DNA of 64,000 nucleotides from Variimorphobacter saccharofermentans (GCF_014174405.1 NZ_JACEGA010000001.1:680001-744000); one strand, 5' to 3'; positions 1-7,440 are shown, counted from the first letter of the stretch. The notes: generated by a model not told the origin, from the letters alone. Translations and numbers: made by a program.

Positions 1-1
1 T

Positions 2-568
2 AGCAGGTTGGTTTCTGCTGTTGATTATTGGAAAGCACAAGGGCTTAGTATCGATTTTATTCCGTACCGTATTTATTTGATAGGTGATGAGTATTATTTT
101 GAATTCTTTTCAAAACCATATGATACGCATGTAAATCCGAAAGATAGAAAAGGTATTATATTTGATACCAACTTTGCATATGATGAGAACTCCATCTGGG
201 ATATGTTCCTCAAACATAAGGTTAGCGCTTACGGATCTGTAGCTGGATCGGTAAACAGCTTTCAAAAAGGTGATTATGTTTTGTATTATCACAAGGGATA
301 TGGAGTCGTTGGTGCTGGAAAAATTAAATCGGATACTAAGGAAAACAAGGAATATAAGAGGGATTATGAATTGTTCCGTGAAGTAGAATTGTTGACTCCG
401 GAGATATCCAAGATTGAAGATATTCGATATATATCATATTCAGAACTCTGTGAGTTGTTAAACAAGAGTTTTTATCTAGCAAGAACGACCAAAGTGCCAT
501 ATTTGTCAGAGGAAGAAAGCAGGTTGGTTGTCGAGCGCTTACTAGAAAAATATGAAATCGATAAGTGA
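2..568 (+). CDS. C-terminal part of a hypothetical nuclease-like protein (partial)
   Basis: The frame is open to the left edge of the window, so this is the 3' part of a longer gene. The first visible Met-equivalent is a TTG at position 8 with no ribosome binding site in view. The N-terminal stretch (AVDYWKAQGLSIDFIPYRIY) resembles the C-terminal segment of DUF91/NucS-like nuclease-associated proteins. It is followed by a small PUA/EVE-like beta barrel region around the GYGVVGAGKI segment. Function is not established. It could be a phage-defence or cargo gene of the integrative element. It ends convergently with the HAD gene across a shared hairpin. Confidence 0.55.
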   Translation, partial: SRLVSAVDYWKAQGLSIDFIPYRIYLIGDEYYFEFFSKPYDTHVNPKDRKGIIFDTNFAYDENSIWDMFLKHKVSAYGSVAGSVNSFQKGDYVLYYHKGYGVVGAGKIKSDTKENKEYKRDYELFREVELLTPEISKIEDIRYISYSELCELLNKSFYLARTTKVPYLSEEESRLVVERLLEKYEIDK

Positions 569-577
569 TCTATAATG

Positions 578-603
578 AAAAGGCTCGCCAGTCGGCGGGC
601 CTT
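578..603 (-). terminator. Terminator hairpin between convergent genes
   Basis: An eight-base stem (GGCTCGCC / GGCGGGCC, one G-U pair) with a four-base loop lies between the two convergent stops. Read on the minus strand it is followed by TTTTCATT, so it best serves the leftward operon. The hairpin overlaps the last codon of the HAD gene. Confidence 0.7.
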
Positions 604-934
604 AACCATTTACCATGGCCGGTAAAACGGCTTTATCATCAATGTAATAATCGCAGGAGATCTTCCGGGAATTGTTGCCGTACATTTCAATGATTTCCGG
701 GAGATTGTCATTTATGGCATCGAATTCCAGCTGATGATCACGGCACCAGGAGACTGCTTTCTCTAGGGCTTCACCGGCTCTGCAGGTCCAGAGGATGAGC
801 TTGTTGCCGGATCTTTTCTGATTGATAAGATATTCGATCAGTGGTCTGTTAGGTTCGCCGAGCTCAGGCCAGTTGCTATAGCAGAGGGTTCCGTCAAAGT
901 CTACGGCGATGATCTGATATGCTGTTGTACTCAT
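602..934 (-). CDS. HAD-like phosphatase
   Basis: This 110-residue protein carries the HAD motif I DFDGTL near residue 11, including the nucleophilic Asp. A C-terminal YYIDDKA motif supplies the acidic metal-binding residues. The family hydrolyses phosphate esters through an aspartyl-phosphate. Short HAD proteins like this are common in phage and integrative-element cargo, but the substrate cannot be read here. The start has an AAAGGAGG site six bases upstream. It is the last gene of a leftward operon, 21 bases after the DUF5131 gene. It is short for a HAD protein, having only a minimal core without a cap domain. Confidence 0.75.
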   Translation of the reverse strand: MSTTAYQIIAVDFDGTLCYSNWPELGEPNRPLIEYLINQKRSGNKLILWTCRAGEALEKAVSWCRDHQLEFDAINDNLPEIIEMYGNNSRKISCDYYIDDKAVLPAMVNG

Positions 935-955
935 GACGGGCCTCCTTTCTTCAGG

Positions 956-1756
956 CTATGTATCAAGCCCTGCTTTATGTGCCTGAGTGTGCTGCAGTTT
1001 TCTTGGTATGTCGTATAGTTTTCCGTCTTTTATAAGCTTTGCTCCGGTCTGATGGTAGTTGAAGCTTATCCCGTTTTCGATGCACTGTGCATGAACGGCC
1101 TCTACCCAGGAATAATCACAGATCCTGGCTCCGGGCCCGGATTCTCCGCCAATGGATACGTGCTTGATGACAGGGCTTCCGTCAGATGAGCGGTATCTTT
1201 CGATATATGGCTGCAGATCCACGGCAGTCAGCATAGGTTCGATCATTACGGAGTGGTGGAAGATTGGGAGAGATAGATATACTGGGAGCCTTTTGTCAGC
1301 CATTTCCTGATTTTCACAGGTAACAGCTATTGTGACATGCTCCCAGCCATAGCCCCAATTCTTTGGCAGATGGTCTGCAATCCGTTCCGGTCTTTTGGTG
1401 ATCATGAAGAAAGAACAGTCGGAACGTTCGTATATCATATCCCAGGCGTCTTCTCTCCATTCATCTGCATCGGCATGAAAGAAATCGGATGAAAAGCAGG
1501 TCCAGATGTGTGATCCGAAGGGAATCTTATATCTGTCTTTATATTTGCCGGATCTTAAGATCTTAACCGGAAGGTCGAAGTTCTCTGTCTTTTGTACGAT
1601 GGAAGGATCCTTTCCTATGGATTCATCCCTTCGGTACATATAGCAGTGCAGGCATCCGGTACTGGCCTTTGTGCATCCGTGCCACAGATTCCAGTTGATC
1701 GATTCTGGTGGTCTTGGATCGGTATTATCTTCCGGGAATAAAGACAACTGTTTCAT
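956..1756 (-). CDS. Phage Gp37/Gp68-type DUF5131 protein
   Basis: The N-terminus has the three-cysteine motif WHGCTKASTGCLHCYMY, which looks like a radical-SAM-type iron-sulfur site. It is followed by a barrel-like body with HIWTCFSSDFFH, MITKRPER and a late IGGESGPGAR segment, all hallmarks of the DUF5131 (phage Gp37/Gp68) family. Length (266 aa) is typical. The family's biochemical role is not settled to my knowledge. Members are often paired with a three-Cys-motif partner protein (TcmP), and no such partner is visible in the window. The start overlaps the stop of the upstream HTH gene by four bases (ATGA), so the two are translationally coupled. Confidence 0.75.
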   Translation of the reverse strand: MKQLSLFPEDNTDPRPPESINWNLWHGCTKASTGCLHCYMYRRDESIGKDPSIVQKTENFDLPVKILRSGKYKDRYKIPFGSHIWTCFSSDFFHADADEWREDAWDMIYERSDCSFFMITKRPERIADHLPKNWGYGWEHVTIAVTCENQEMADKRLPVYLSLPIFHHSVMIEPMLTAVDLQPYIERYRSSDGSPVIKHVSIGGESGPGARICDYSWVEAVHAQCIENGISFNYHQTGAKLIKDGKLYDIPRKLQHTQAHKAGLDT

Positions 1757-1989
1757 GGCGTATTATCATCACACTTCCTCGTGGTATGTTCTTCCTCCAG
1801 ATGGAAGATATCATCCACATGGACTTTAAAATATGCTGCAAGGCGAAGAGCTGTTTCAAGGCTGGCCGGATTCTTTTCAAGCTCGATGTTGCTGATGCTT
1901 CTTTCACACATACCGACAGCTATTGCAAGATCAGCCTGCTTTAAGCGCTGTTCCTTGCGAAGCTTCTTCAGATCATTTTTGACTGCCAT
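1753..1989 (-). CDS. Small HTH (XRE family) regulator
   Basis: This 78-residue protein is a single XRE/Cro-type helix-turn-helix domain: LRKEQRLKQADLAIAVG, then SISNIELEKNPASLETALRLA. It ends with the usual VHVDDIFHLEEE tail. It probably binds DNA as a dimer and controls its own operon, which continues into the DUF5131 and HAD genes. The ribosome binding site GGAGG lies just upstream of the ATG. It is smaller than the CI-like repressor and lacks an oligomerisation or peptidase domain. Confidence 0.85.
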   Translation of the reverse strand: MAVKNDLKKLRKEQRLKQADLAIAVGMCERSISNIELEKNPASLETALRLAAYFKVHVDDIFHLEEEHTTRKCDDNTP

Positions 1990-2066
1990 ATAATCCCTCC
2001 TTTATGATTGACCTGATACGGGGAGCAATTATATTGTAGCAATCAATATGTACAATAATCTGGACT

Positions 2067-2768
2067 CTAACTCACAACCCGGCCAAAAGTTTTAAATGTT
2101 TCTCCCTCGGCAATCTCAATAGGATCGTACTTGTCATTCAGCGAGATGAGGTACGTTCCTTTTTTTTTGCATAGAAGCTTCTTACAGTAGGCGTTTCCGT
2201 TGTAGTAGAAGATCCCGATCTCTCCATCATTCAGTTCATCTGTCTTCTGGATCCACACGATCTGTTTATCCAGGTATCTCGGCATCATGCTGTCTCCACT
2301 TATGCGCACTCCGAAATCAGCTGTCTCCGGAACTTCAGGTCCGACTTCGACTTCTTCATAGCTGTCGTTGTCAAGAAACTGACCGGTTCCAGCAGATACA
2401 GGCATATCATAGAGATTGAGTATCCTGACAGGCTGCAGGATACGGACGGGTGCTGCCTGATACTTTTCGGAGCCCTTCAGCAGGTCAATGTAATTAAGTG
2501 CCATAGCCCTGCCTTCCTCATTGAGCTCGGCCATCGGATCGTCCGGATTATATCCTCCTATAAACTGATTGAAGATATCCGTGATCCCGAGGATCTTGCA
2601 CATCGCAAGAAACTGTACTGCGTTCGGAATGCTGCTACCGGTCTCCCATGTGCTGTATGCTGCAGGCTTGGTAGGGATTCCCATTCCGGTAAGCTTATCG
2701 CAGATATCCTGTTGCGAGTATTTCAAGTTTTTCCGATATGCTGCAAATATGTTTCCGATATTGTCCAT
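2067..2768 (-). CDS. CI/LexA-like repressor with S24 self-cleavage domain
   Basis: Residues 1-70 form an XRE-type helix-turn-helix. Residues 120-233 form a LexA/S24 peptidase domain. The predicted self-cleavage site is Ala126-Gly127 (PVSAGTG). The catalytic Ser is S160 in ISGDSMMP and the general-base Lys is near K197 in NAYCKKL. Such repressors hold an integrative element silent and are inactivated by RecA-stimulated autocleavage after DNA damage. The gene faces away from the rightward operon across a divergent promoter region whose inverted repeats are likely its operators. By analogy it should repress both directions. Confidence 0.88.
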   Translation of the reverse strand: MDNIGNIFAAYRKNLKYSQQDICDKLTGMGIPTKPAAYSTWETGSSIPNAVQFLAMCKILGITDIFNQFIGGYNPDDPMAELNEEGRAMALNYIDLLKGSEKYQAAPVRILQPVRILNLYDMPVSAGTGQFLDNDSYEEVEVGPEVPETADFGVRISGDSMMPRYLDKQIVWIQKTDELNDGEIGIFYYNGNAYCKKLLCKKKGTYLISLNDKYDPIEIAEGETFKTFGRVVS

Positions 2769-2817
2769 AAGTGACCTCTTTCTAAGTGCGGGATACAGCC
2801 CACACGTCTGTGAATCT

Positions 2818-2917
2818 AATATACTTCATAGGGCGGATAAAATCAATAGAAAAATCAAATATAATTAGAAAACAGAAATATGTTTCTATTGAAATCAAAT
2901 CAGACTTGTTTTATATT
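2818..2917. promoter_or_regulatory. Divergent promoter switch with inverted-repeat operators
   Basis: Leftward promoter: TTGATT (minus strand, 2841-2846), 17-base spacer, TATATT (2818-2823), pointing into the repressor. Rightward promoter: TTGAAA (2889-2894), 17-base spacer, TATATT (2912-2917). The inverted repeat TCAATAGAAA (2843-2852) and TTTCTATTGA (2883-2892) places one half over each -35 box. A further palindrome AGAAAtatgTTTCT lies between them. This is the layout expected of a lysogeny switch. That the neighbouring repressor binds here is inference. Confidence 0.6.
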
Positions 2918-3049
2918 AGATAATCGTAAGGGGTACACGTACTGGCCGGCCGGCAGAATGATACCCCATACACAAGTAACTTTTTGGGAAGGTGCTTGCG
3001 GACCACGCTAACCTTCAGCGGTCGGAACTTGGTTCGCTGCTTGTCTTGG

Positions 3050-3100
3050 ATGGAGGTAATGAACATGCCTATGATTGTTTACACGCGTAGGAGGATATGA
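3050..3100 (+). CDS. Short leader peptide ORF, coupled to next gene
   Basis: A 16-codon frame (MEVMNMPMIVYTRRRI) starts at an ATG preceded by little that looks like a ribosome binding site. It ends in TGA overlapping the ATG of the next frame (ATGA at 3097-3100). The GGAGG for the next frame lies inside it. The arrangement suggests translational coupling or a regulatory leader. It is also possible that it is not translated. The 150 bases upstream contain no larger gene. Confidence 0.35.
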   Translation: MEVMNMPMIVYTRRRI

Positions 3101-3498
3101 ACTATCTTCTTTCTGCGCCGGAAGAAAAACTGAATATAGAGGCTTTTGGTGAGCTGCCCGGACCTCGGGGGATTATAGTCAGCTCGCTTTGCGGATCGAC
3201 TAATCAACGTTTCGCAGTAATCTGTAAAGGTGACTTTCCCTTTCCTTTTCAGACTTCAGATCAAATTGATGAATTGGAGGTGAAGAGCCGAATGCAGGCG
3301 ATTGATTTTTATTGCAAGAAGTGCAGGAAATCCATGCGGATCTCCTACGCACTGACCGGAGACAGGACGGCTCCGGCTATGAACGGCATCATGATAAAAT
3401 GCCATACTCACAAATGTACCAGAGTAGTGACCCTCAAGAATTTCACTGAGGGGCAGATCGTCGAGAGAACGGATGCTCTCGGAAAGTGCTACTTATAA
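3097..3498 (+). CDS. Small zinc-ribbon-like cysteine-rich protein
   Basis: The C-terminal 68 residues contain CKKC, then a conserved NGIMIKCHTHKC block, a treble-clef or zinc-ribbon pattern common in small proteins next to clostridial integrative-element integrases. Two starts are possible. The ATG at 3097 has GGAGG very close upstream and is coupled to the leader frame. The internal ATG at 3292 has a GGAGG about 12 bases upstream and gives just the conserved domain. The extra 65 N-terminal residues look unlike a conserved domain, so the short form may be the main product. Its role is unknown; nucleic-acid binding is likely. Confidence 0.6.
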   Translation: MNYLLSAPEEKLNIEAFGELPGPRGIIVSSLCGSTNQRFAVICKGDFPFPFQTSDQIDELEVKSRMQAIDFYCKKCRKSMRISYALTGDRTAPAMNGIMIKCHTHKCTRVVTLKNFTEGQIVERTDALGKCYL

Positions 3499-3675
3499 GC
3501 TTTAGTAATAAGGACGAAATCAAGCGTGCATGACACGCATAATTACAACTAAATGAGGGCTTCATGATATGGGGGCATGACCCACCGCGGACGCATGAAA
3601 AGATAACCGGTAAAACGGAGTCTTTTCGTGCGTTTTGTTTTCTCTTTTTTCCGGTTCACCCGGAAAGAGGAGAAG

Positions 3676-4002
3676 ATGAACATATCTATTAAGGAAGAAA
3701 CATTAGGACAGAGGATCAGAGCACAGAGGATCAGACTTGGAATGACCCAGGAGGAACTGGCAGAGCGTTTATATATGAAGAAGTCTACCATCTCATATTA
3801 CGAGACCGATAAGAAAGAGATGAGAGCAAGCTGTCTTGCTGAGATTGCCAGGGCTCTTTACACAACACCGGATTATCTGCTTGGTTTTGAAGAAGAAAAG
3901 GATCCGTTTGAGAAGGAAGTGTATGGGCTGCTTCAGAGTATTACCGATGAAAAGGTAAGAGTGCTTTTACTCGCACAGATCAAGGCAGTTTCTAATATGT
4001 AA
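3676..4002 (+). CDS. HTH (XRE family) regulator
   Basis: The protein is 108 residues long when started at the ATG with AGAGGAG eight bases upstream; an earlier in-frame TTG-type start has no such site. Residues 10-65 are an XRE helix-turn-helix (IRAQRIRLGMTQEELAERL, STISYYETDKKEMRASCLAEIARAL), followed by PDYLLGF and a short helical tail. It is likely a regulator of integration/excision or of the genes just downstream. It is followed at once by a strong intrinsic terminator, so it is separated from the sigma-like gene. The 177 bases upstream contain GC-rich dyads but no recognisable gene. Confidence 0.85.
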   Translation: MNISIKEETLGQRIRAQRIRLGMTQEELAERLYMKKSTISYYETDKKEMRASCLAEIARALYTTPDYLLGFEEEKDPFEKEVYGLLQSITDEKVRVLLLAQIKAVSNM

Positions 4003-4007
4003 AACAG

Positions 4008-4033
4008 GGTATCGGGAGACCGGTACCTTTTTT
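4008..4033 (+). terminator. Intrinsic terminator
   Basis: Perfect-looking stem GGTATCGG / CCGGTACC (one G-U pair) with a GAGA tetraloop, directly followed by six T residues. It ends the XRE regulator gene. Confidence 0.88.
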
Positions 4034-4180
4034 ATGTCCGGAGGTTGTCTATCGGTCAACCTGAGGTTGTCTGTTTAGGGAACGACTTTTTACATAGAGT
4101 TCCGTAGAATTGCATGTGTAAGCAAGAGGTGACGCAAGCCGGCAAGCCTAACCTCCAAGAAAGAAAACGGAGGTGCGAAC

Positions 4181-4753
4181 ATGTGCATTACAGAAGATAA
4201 GTTGGTGGAAAGCTACGGGAAAGCAACTCCCCGTGAACGCTTCCGACTGATCTACAAGAACTACAGTATCTTTCCACAGCTGGTGGACTGCTACGAAACC
4301 GGACTGTTCAACCGGATCCTATTCGAGGTTGAATACAACAGACGGAAGAAAAATGATGACGACCTGGGCGTGAGGATCCAGACCAGTCATCGCAGTGATC
4401 CGACAGCTGCAAAAGCGATCGAGCATATCATGATCCGCGATGCCATCGAGGAGTGCAATTTCTCCGGGAACATCTTAAAGGAAACCGATGATCCCGAGAA
4501 GCATAAGCGGGATATCCTGACGATCCATATGATGCGCAGGGAATACGAGGTCTTTGATACAAGCCTCAAAGCACTTCCCCTGGCAGAATTCAAGATCACC
4601 TACAGTCATCTGCATGACGGTAGAAAGCTCGTAGAGATCGCGGAGGAAGAAGACAAGGCGTATCAGACGATCCTGAATATCGTATCGAAAACAAGAAAAA
4701 AGCTGGAAGGCAAGACGATTGCTTTCTTCAGGGAAACCATACAGGAGGGTTAG
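4181..4753 (+). CDS. Sigma-region-4-like regulatory protein
   Basis: This 190-residue protein has a predicted helical N-terminal half. Its C-terminal segment (LHDGRKLVEIAEEEDKAYQTILNIVSKTRKKLE) resembles the region 4 helix-turn-helix of sigma factors and ArpU-like phage regulators. It lacks recognisable sigma region 2, so it is unlikely to be a complete sigma factor. Similar proteins commonly sit just upstream of the excisionase and integrase genes in Lachnospiraceae elements, suggesting a role in controlling excision. The start has GGAGG nine bases upstream. The stop is three bases from the next ATG, so the two are co-transcribed. A direct repeat GAGGTTGTCT occurs upstream near 4040-4075. 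Confidence 0.55.
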   Translation: MCITEDKLVESYGKATPRERFRLIYKNYSIFPQLVDCYETGLFNRILFEVEYNRRKKNDDDLGVRIQTSHRSDPTAAKAIEHIMIRDAIEECNFSGNILKETDDPEKHKRDILTIHMMRREYEVFDTSLKALPLAEFKITYSHLHDGRKLVEIAEEEDKAYQTILNIVSKTRKKLEGKTIAFFRETIQEG

Positions 4754-4756
4754 ATC

Positions 4757-4978
4757 ATGGGATATAAGAGAAAAGAATATGAGAATATGGAAAGCCTTTT
4801 TACGAACGGTAAGAAGAAGTTCGTGAAATATGAAGAAGGCGCAGCGATGTACTCCATGGGGATCCATGCGTTTACTGAACTTGCCAAGGAAGCGAAAGCA
4901 ATCTACCGCATCAGGAGGATCGTTCTGGTAAATACAGATATCATCGACGAGTATATCGAGAACTTCAGAGACATTTAA
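4757..4978 (+). CDS. DUF6462 excisionase-like protein
   Basis: The 73-residue sequence with KKKFVKYEEGAAMYSMG, FTELAKEAKAIYRI and LVNTDIIDEYIE matches the DUF6462 pattern, a small winged or MerR-like helix-turn-helix resembling Xis proteins. These proteins typically precede tyrosine integrases in clostridial integrative elements and are thought to steer excision. It forms an operon with the upstream sigma-like gene. The integrase follows after a promoter and a ribbon-helix-helix gene. Excisionase function is inferred from context and fold. Confidence 0.7.
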   Translation: MGYKRKEYENMESLFTNGKKKFVKYEEGAAMYSMGIHAFTELAKEAKAIYRIRRIVLVNTDIIDEYIENFRDI

Positions 4979-5027
4979 TGGAACAGTATGGAATGAAAAT
5001 AAGATGCACAGCTTTCAAAAAAATACA

Positions 5028-5056
5028 TTGATTTTTTGTGGGGCATTAAATATAAT
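5028..5056 (+). promoter_or_regulatory. Promoter for the RHH-integrase pair
   Basis: TTGATT (5028-5033), 17-base spacer, and a perfect TATAAT (5051-5056) lie 30 bases upstream of the ribbon-helix-helix start. This gives the integrase unit its own transcription start, separate from the Xis-like operon. Confidence 0.65.
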
Positions 5057-5085
5057 GTGAGTAGAGATCTGAAGGGAGCAGGAAG

Positions 5086-5256
5086 ATGGCAAAACGCGGA
5101 AGGCCTACGGTAGAAGACAAAAAGTACATTAAGGTTGGCTTTAGAGTTACCGAAGCGGAATGCGACAGACTTTTGGCATACTGCGAGAAGATGAATCTCA
5201 CCCAAGCACAGGTCTTTAAAGAAGCGCTTGAGCTCCTTTACAAGACCAAACCCTAA
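5086..5256 (+). CDS. Ribbon-helix-helix protein (CopG/Arc-like)
   Basis: A 56-residue basic protein starting MAKRGRPTVEDKKYIKVGFR, then VTEAECDRLLAYCEKMNLTQAQVFKEALELLY. The beta strand plus two helices is the ribbon-helix-helix layout, with the N-terminal strand expected to contact DNA. The start has GGAG nearby and a good promoter upstream. The gene ends 36 bases before the integrase. Such small proteins next to integrases often autoregulate the recombinase operon. This role is inferred. Confidence 0.72.
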   Translation: MAKRGRPTVEDKKYIKVGFRVTEAECDRLLAYCEKMNLTQAQVFKEALELLYKTKP

Positions 5257-5292
5257 GAAAGCTGTGCCTCTCCCCAAAAGGAGGTAAACAGA

Positions 5293-6522
5293 TTGGCACA
5301 GAGCAGGAAGGACTCCCGCGGCTATGCGCTCAGAAGCGGTGAGTGTCAACGGGCAGACGGACGCTACTCTTATTCTTACACTGACAGAAACAGGAAGCGC
5401 CACACCGTCTACGGAAAAGATCTCGTGGAACTTCGAAAGAAGGAACAGCAGATCAGACGTGATCTGGAGGATGGACTGGATCCCCAGAGAGCAGAGCGTG
5501 TTACAGTCAACGAGGTATTTGATTCGTACATCAAACAGAAATACGACCTCAAGCCTACGACCAGGACGAATTACGTTTATACCTATGATCACTATGTCAG
5601 GGAGACTTTCGGAAAGCGGCGGTTGATACAGGTTCGTTATACGGATGTAAGGGAATACTACTATTCTCTCTTATTAGAAGAGAAACTTTCCCCGGCAACA
5701 GTCGATAACGTTCATACCGTGCTTCATCCGGCATTCCAGATGGCGGTTCGTGACGGGCTCATCCGTGTAAATCCGGCAGCCGGAGTTCTCGGAGAGATCA
5801 AGAAGAGTCATGTATGGGTTAAGACCAAGCGTAAGTCGCTCACGGTACCTGAGCAGAAAGCATTCATGAACTACCTTTATTCCAACCATCAGTATCAGGG
5901 ATGGAAACCGGTCATAACAGTTTTGATCGGAAGCGGGATGAGGATCGGAGAGTGCCTTGGCCTCAGATGGGAGGATCTGGATTTCGAAAACAGGATCATC
6001 GATATCAATCACAGCCTTGTACACCGCAAGGTGGATGATTCGGGAACCAACTTCCACATCAACACTCCGAAGACGGAGGCAGGATGTCGCAGGATCCCGA
6101 TGATCGGGGAAGTGTATGATGCGTTCCTGGAGGAATATCAGATCCAGCAGATCACCGGCTTTTGCACGCAGGAAATCGATGGTTATTCCGGGTTCGTATT
6201 CGCAAGTTCCGGTGGAACGATAACGATACCTTCCGAAGTGAATCATGCGATCCACAACATTACGGCAGACTATAATAAAGAAGAGACTGCCAAAGCGAAG
6301 AGAGAAAAGAGAGAGCCGCTGCTCCTTCCGGACTTCTCCGCACACCACTTGAGACACACCTTCTGCACCAGGCTTTGCGAGAACGAAAGCAACATCAAGG
6401 TGATCCAGTCGGTCATGGGCCATAAGGATGTTCAGACTACTTTGGATATCTACGCTGACTGCACCGAGGACAAGAAGAAGGAAGTCATCAAGAACATGGA
6501 AGATAAGATTTTTGTATTGTAA
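5293..6522 (+). CDS. int: Tyrosine recombinase / integrase (Tn916-like)
   Basis: This 409-residue site-specific recombinase would catalyse integration and excision of the element. Residues 1-60 resemble the Tn916-type arm-binding domain, about 70-165 the core-binding SAM-like domain, and 190-400 the catalytic domain. The active-site set is complete: R217 (GSGMRIGE), K260, H352-x-R354 (HHLRH), H377 (MGHKD) and the nucleophile Y387 (LDIYAD). Translation starts at TTG with AAGGAGG upstream. It is the last gene of the element, and the attachment site should lie just downstream, as is usual. Confidence 0.93.
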   Translation: MAQSRKDSRGYALRSGECQRADGRYSYSYTDRNRKRHTVYGKDLVELRKKEQQIRRDLEDGLDPQRAERVTVNEVFDSYIKQKYDLKPTTRTNYVYTYDHYVRETFGKRRLIQVRYTDVREYYYSLLLEEKLSPATVDNVHTVLHPAFQMAVRDGLIRVNPAAGVLGEIKKSHVWVKTKRKSLTVPEQKAFMNYLYSNHQYQGWKPVITVLIGSGMRIGECLGLRWEDLDFENRIIDINHSLVHRKVDDSGTNFHINTPKTEAGCRRIPMIGEVYDAFLEEYQIQQITGFCTQEIDGYSGFVFASSGGTITIPSEVNHAIHNITADYNKEETAKAKREKREPLLLPDFSAHHLRHTFCTRLCENESNIKVIQSVMGHKDVQTTLDIYADCTEDKKKEVIKNMEDKIFVL

Positions 6523-6842
6523 AAGTGCCTGTGAAAACAGTGCATATTTTTCACACAAAATACCATACGTCTTAGTCCATAGAGCAACCGTCTTTTTAGG
6601 TTTGACGCACCCGGCACCACACGTTAAGACATCACCACGGAACGGGATGTAAAGAGTCGGGAAACGCTAGATGGATTAAGGCGGAATATAGAGGAGCAGG
6701 GTGGAACGGAGTGTACAAAAACCCCAAATCCGTCCCGACGATGAAGACGCTGGAGAAGTAAAGTCTGTAAAATCAACGGTTTGTGAGATTAAGTGGTAAG
6801 ATTTACAACCATTTTACGACCAATATAAGAGAACACGTTTAA
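6523..6842. other. Non-coding end of the integrative element (probable att region)
   Basis: About 320 bases without a convincing gene, between the integrase stop and the next hairpin. The composition shifts from GC-rich to AT-rich towards the right side. Two short repeated or dyad patches are visible (GTCTTTTTAGG and TTAAGACATC, and GTAAAATC/GATTTTAC-like words near 6770-6800), plausible integrase arm sites. The core att repeat cannot be fixed because the left end is outside the window. Confidence 0.4.
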
Positions 6843-6876
6843 ATAGAATCTCTGTAAATGGAGATTCTATTTTTTA
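6843..6876 (+). terminator. Intrinsic terminator near the element boundary
   Basis: Perfect ten-base stem ATAGAATCTC / GAGATTCTAT with an eight-base loop, followed by a T run. It could be the terminator of the host gene at the integration site or of the integrase unit. Confidence 0.75.
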
Positions 6877-6968
6877 TCACAGTCCATCCCCCATGGACAA
6901 ATGAGAACAGAGTAAATTTAAGGTGATTTTTAAATGTATCATATTTCTCCTAAATTTTAGAATTGTTG

Positions 6969-6997
6969 TTGATAAGAAGGAAAGCTCGTGTTATAAT
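6969..6997 (+). promoter_or_regulatory. Strong promoter upstream of a leader peptide
   Basis: TTGATA (6969-6974), 17-base spacer, perfect TATAAT (6992-6997). It drives the short leader ORF at 7028 and whatever once followed the attenuator. Confidence 0.72.
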
Positions 6998-7027
6998 AAT
7001 TTTATAAAAAAGAAAGGAGGATTTGTT

Positions 7028-7066
7028 ATGAAAAATACTATATTAAGTGAGGTATTTGGCATTTAA
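7028..7066 (+). CDS. Leader peptide of an attenuator
   Basis: A 12-codon frame (MKNTILSEVFGI) with a strong AAAGGAGG site about seven bases upstream and a consensus promoter further up. It is followed 28 bases later by a small terminator hairpin. Promoter, translated leader and terminator together look like a ribosome-mediated attenuation device, as found upstream of antibiotic-resistance genes. The controlled gene seems lost: only gene fragments follow. Confidence 0.5.
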   Translation: MKNTILSEVFGI

Positions 7067-7094
7067 CTTAATATTGGGATGCATTAAAAGAGAT

Positions 7095-7116
7095 AGCCAT
7101 AAATGGCTTTATTTTT
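7095..7116 (+). terminator. Attenuator-like terminator
   Basis: Stem AGCCAT / ATGGCT with a very short loop, followed by TTATTTTT. It sits inside the longer, imperfect dyad GATAGC...GCTATC, so alternative pairings are possible, as expected of an attenuator. Confidence 0.5.
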
Positions 7117-7255
7117 GATGCTATCATAACTAATCTTCTTGTGAATATGGAAAAGTATGGTCACATCTGGTTGGTGTGGCTATTTTTATACCCTATATTA
7201 GGTTAAATGCCATGCTGTTTGAAATTTACTTGAGAAAATGAAAGGATAACTATTA

Positions 7256-7440
7256 ATGAAAAAATTACATATAGCTGATAGAGATGATGAACAGGTTTAT
7301 ACAATTGTAGATAGGTATGCGAAATATGCAAGTTTATCAATTGTAAGCATCAAAATGAGCCAGATTGTGCTGTTATAACAGCGATAAATAATGGAGAATT
7401 AACGGAGGATAACTTAAACAATACTGGTTTTATATGGTAA
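7256..7440 (+). pseudogene. Frameshifted DUF6718-like small gene
   Basis: The first frame gives MKKLHIADRDDEQVYTIVDR and continues to about residue 31. The homologous continuation HQNEPDCAVITAINNGELTE is in another frame, starting near 7348. The word order resembles the DUF6718 family. A one-base length change around 7346-7348 breaks it. It then runs straight into the acetyltransferase fragment, so the 3' end is also joined to foreign sequence. Confidence 0.5.

Larger units (their letters stand above)
1..6880. mobile_element. Right part of an integrative element (prophage- or ICE-like)
   Basis: This block combines a lysogeny-style repressor with divergent promoters, a chain of small regulators, an excisionase-like DUF6462 protein, a ribbon-helix-helix protein and a tyrosine integrase as the last gene. 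That order is typical of the integration end of Clostridia integrative elements. Its base composition is visibly more GC-rich than the DNA after about 6.9 kb. The left end lies outside the window, so neither the att repeat pair nor conjugation or virion genes can be seen. The right boundary is inferred to lie between the integrase stop and the hairpin near 6843-6876. Confidence 0.65.

Noticed and set aside
4181..4753. A complete sigma-70 factor.
   Set aside because: Only a region-4-like helix-turn-helix is visible. Region 2 with the -10 recognition helix is absent.
5674..6558. A 294-codon open frame on the minus strand across the integrase gene.
   Set aside because: It is a shadow of the integrase. 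The plus frame has the full catalytic set and RBS, and the minus product has no recognisable domain.
7028..7066. The 12-codon leader as a third member of the twin-peptide family.
   Set aside because: It lacks Cys, the P-V-x-G-C motif and the terminal L-G-W. It looks like an attenuator leader instead.
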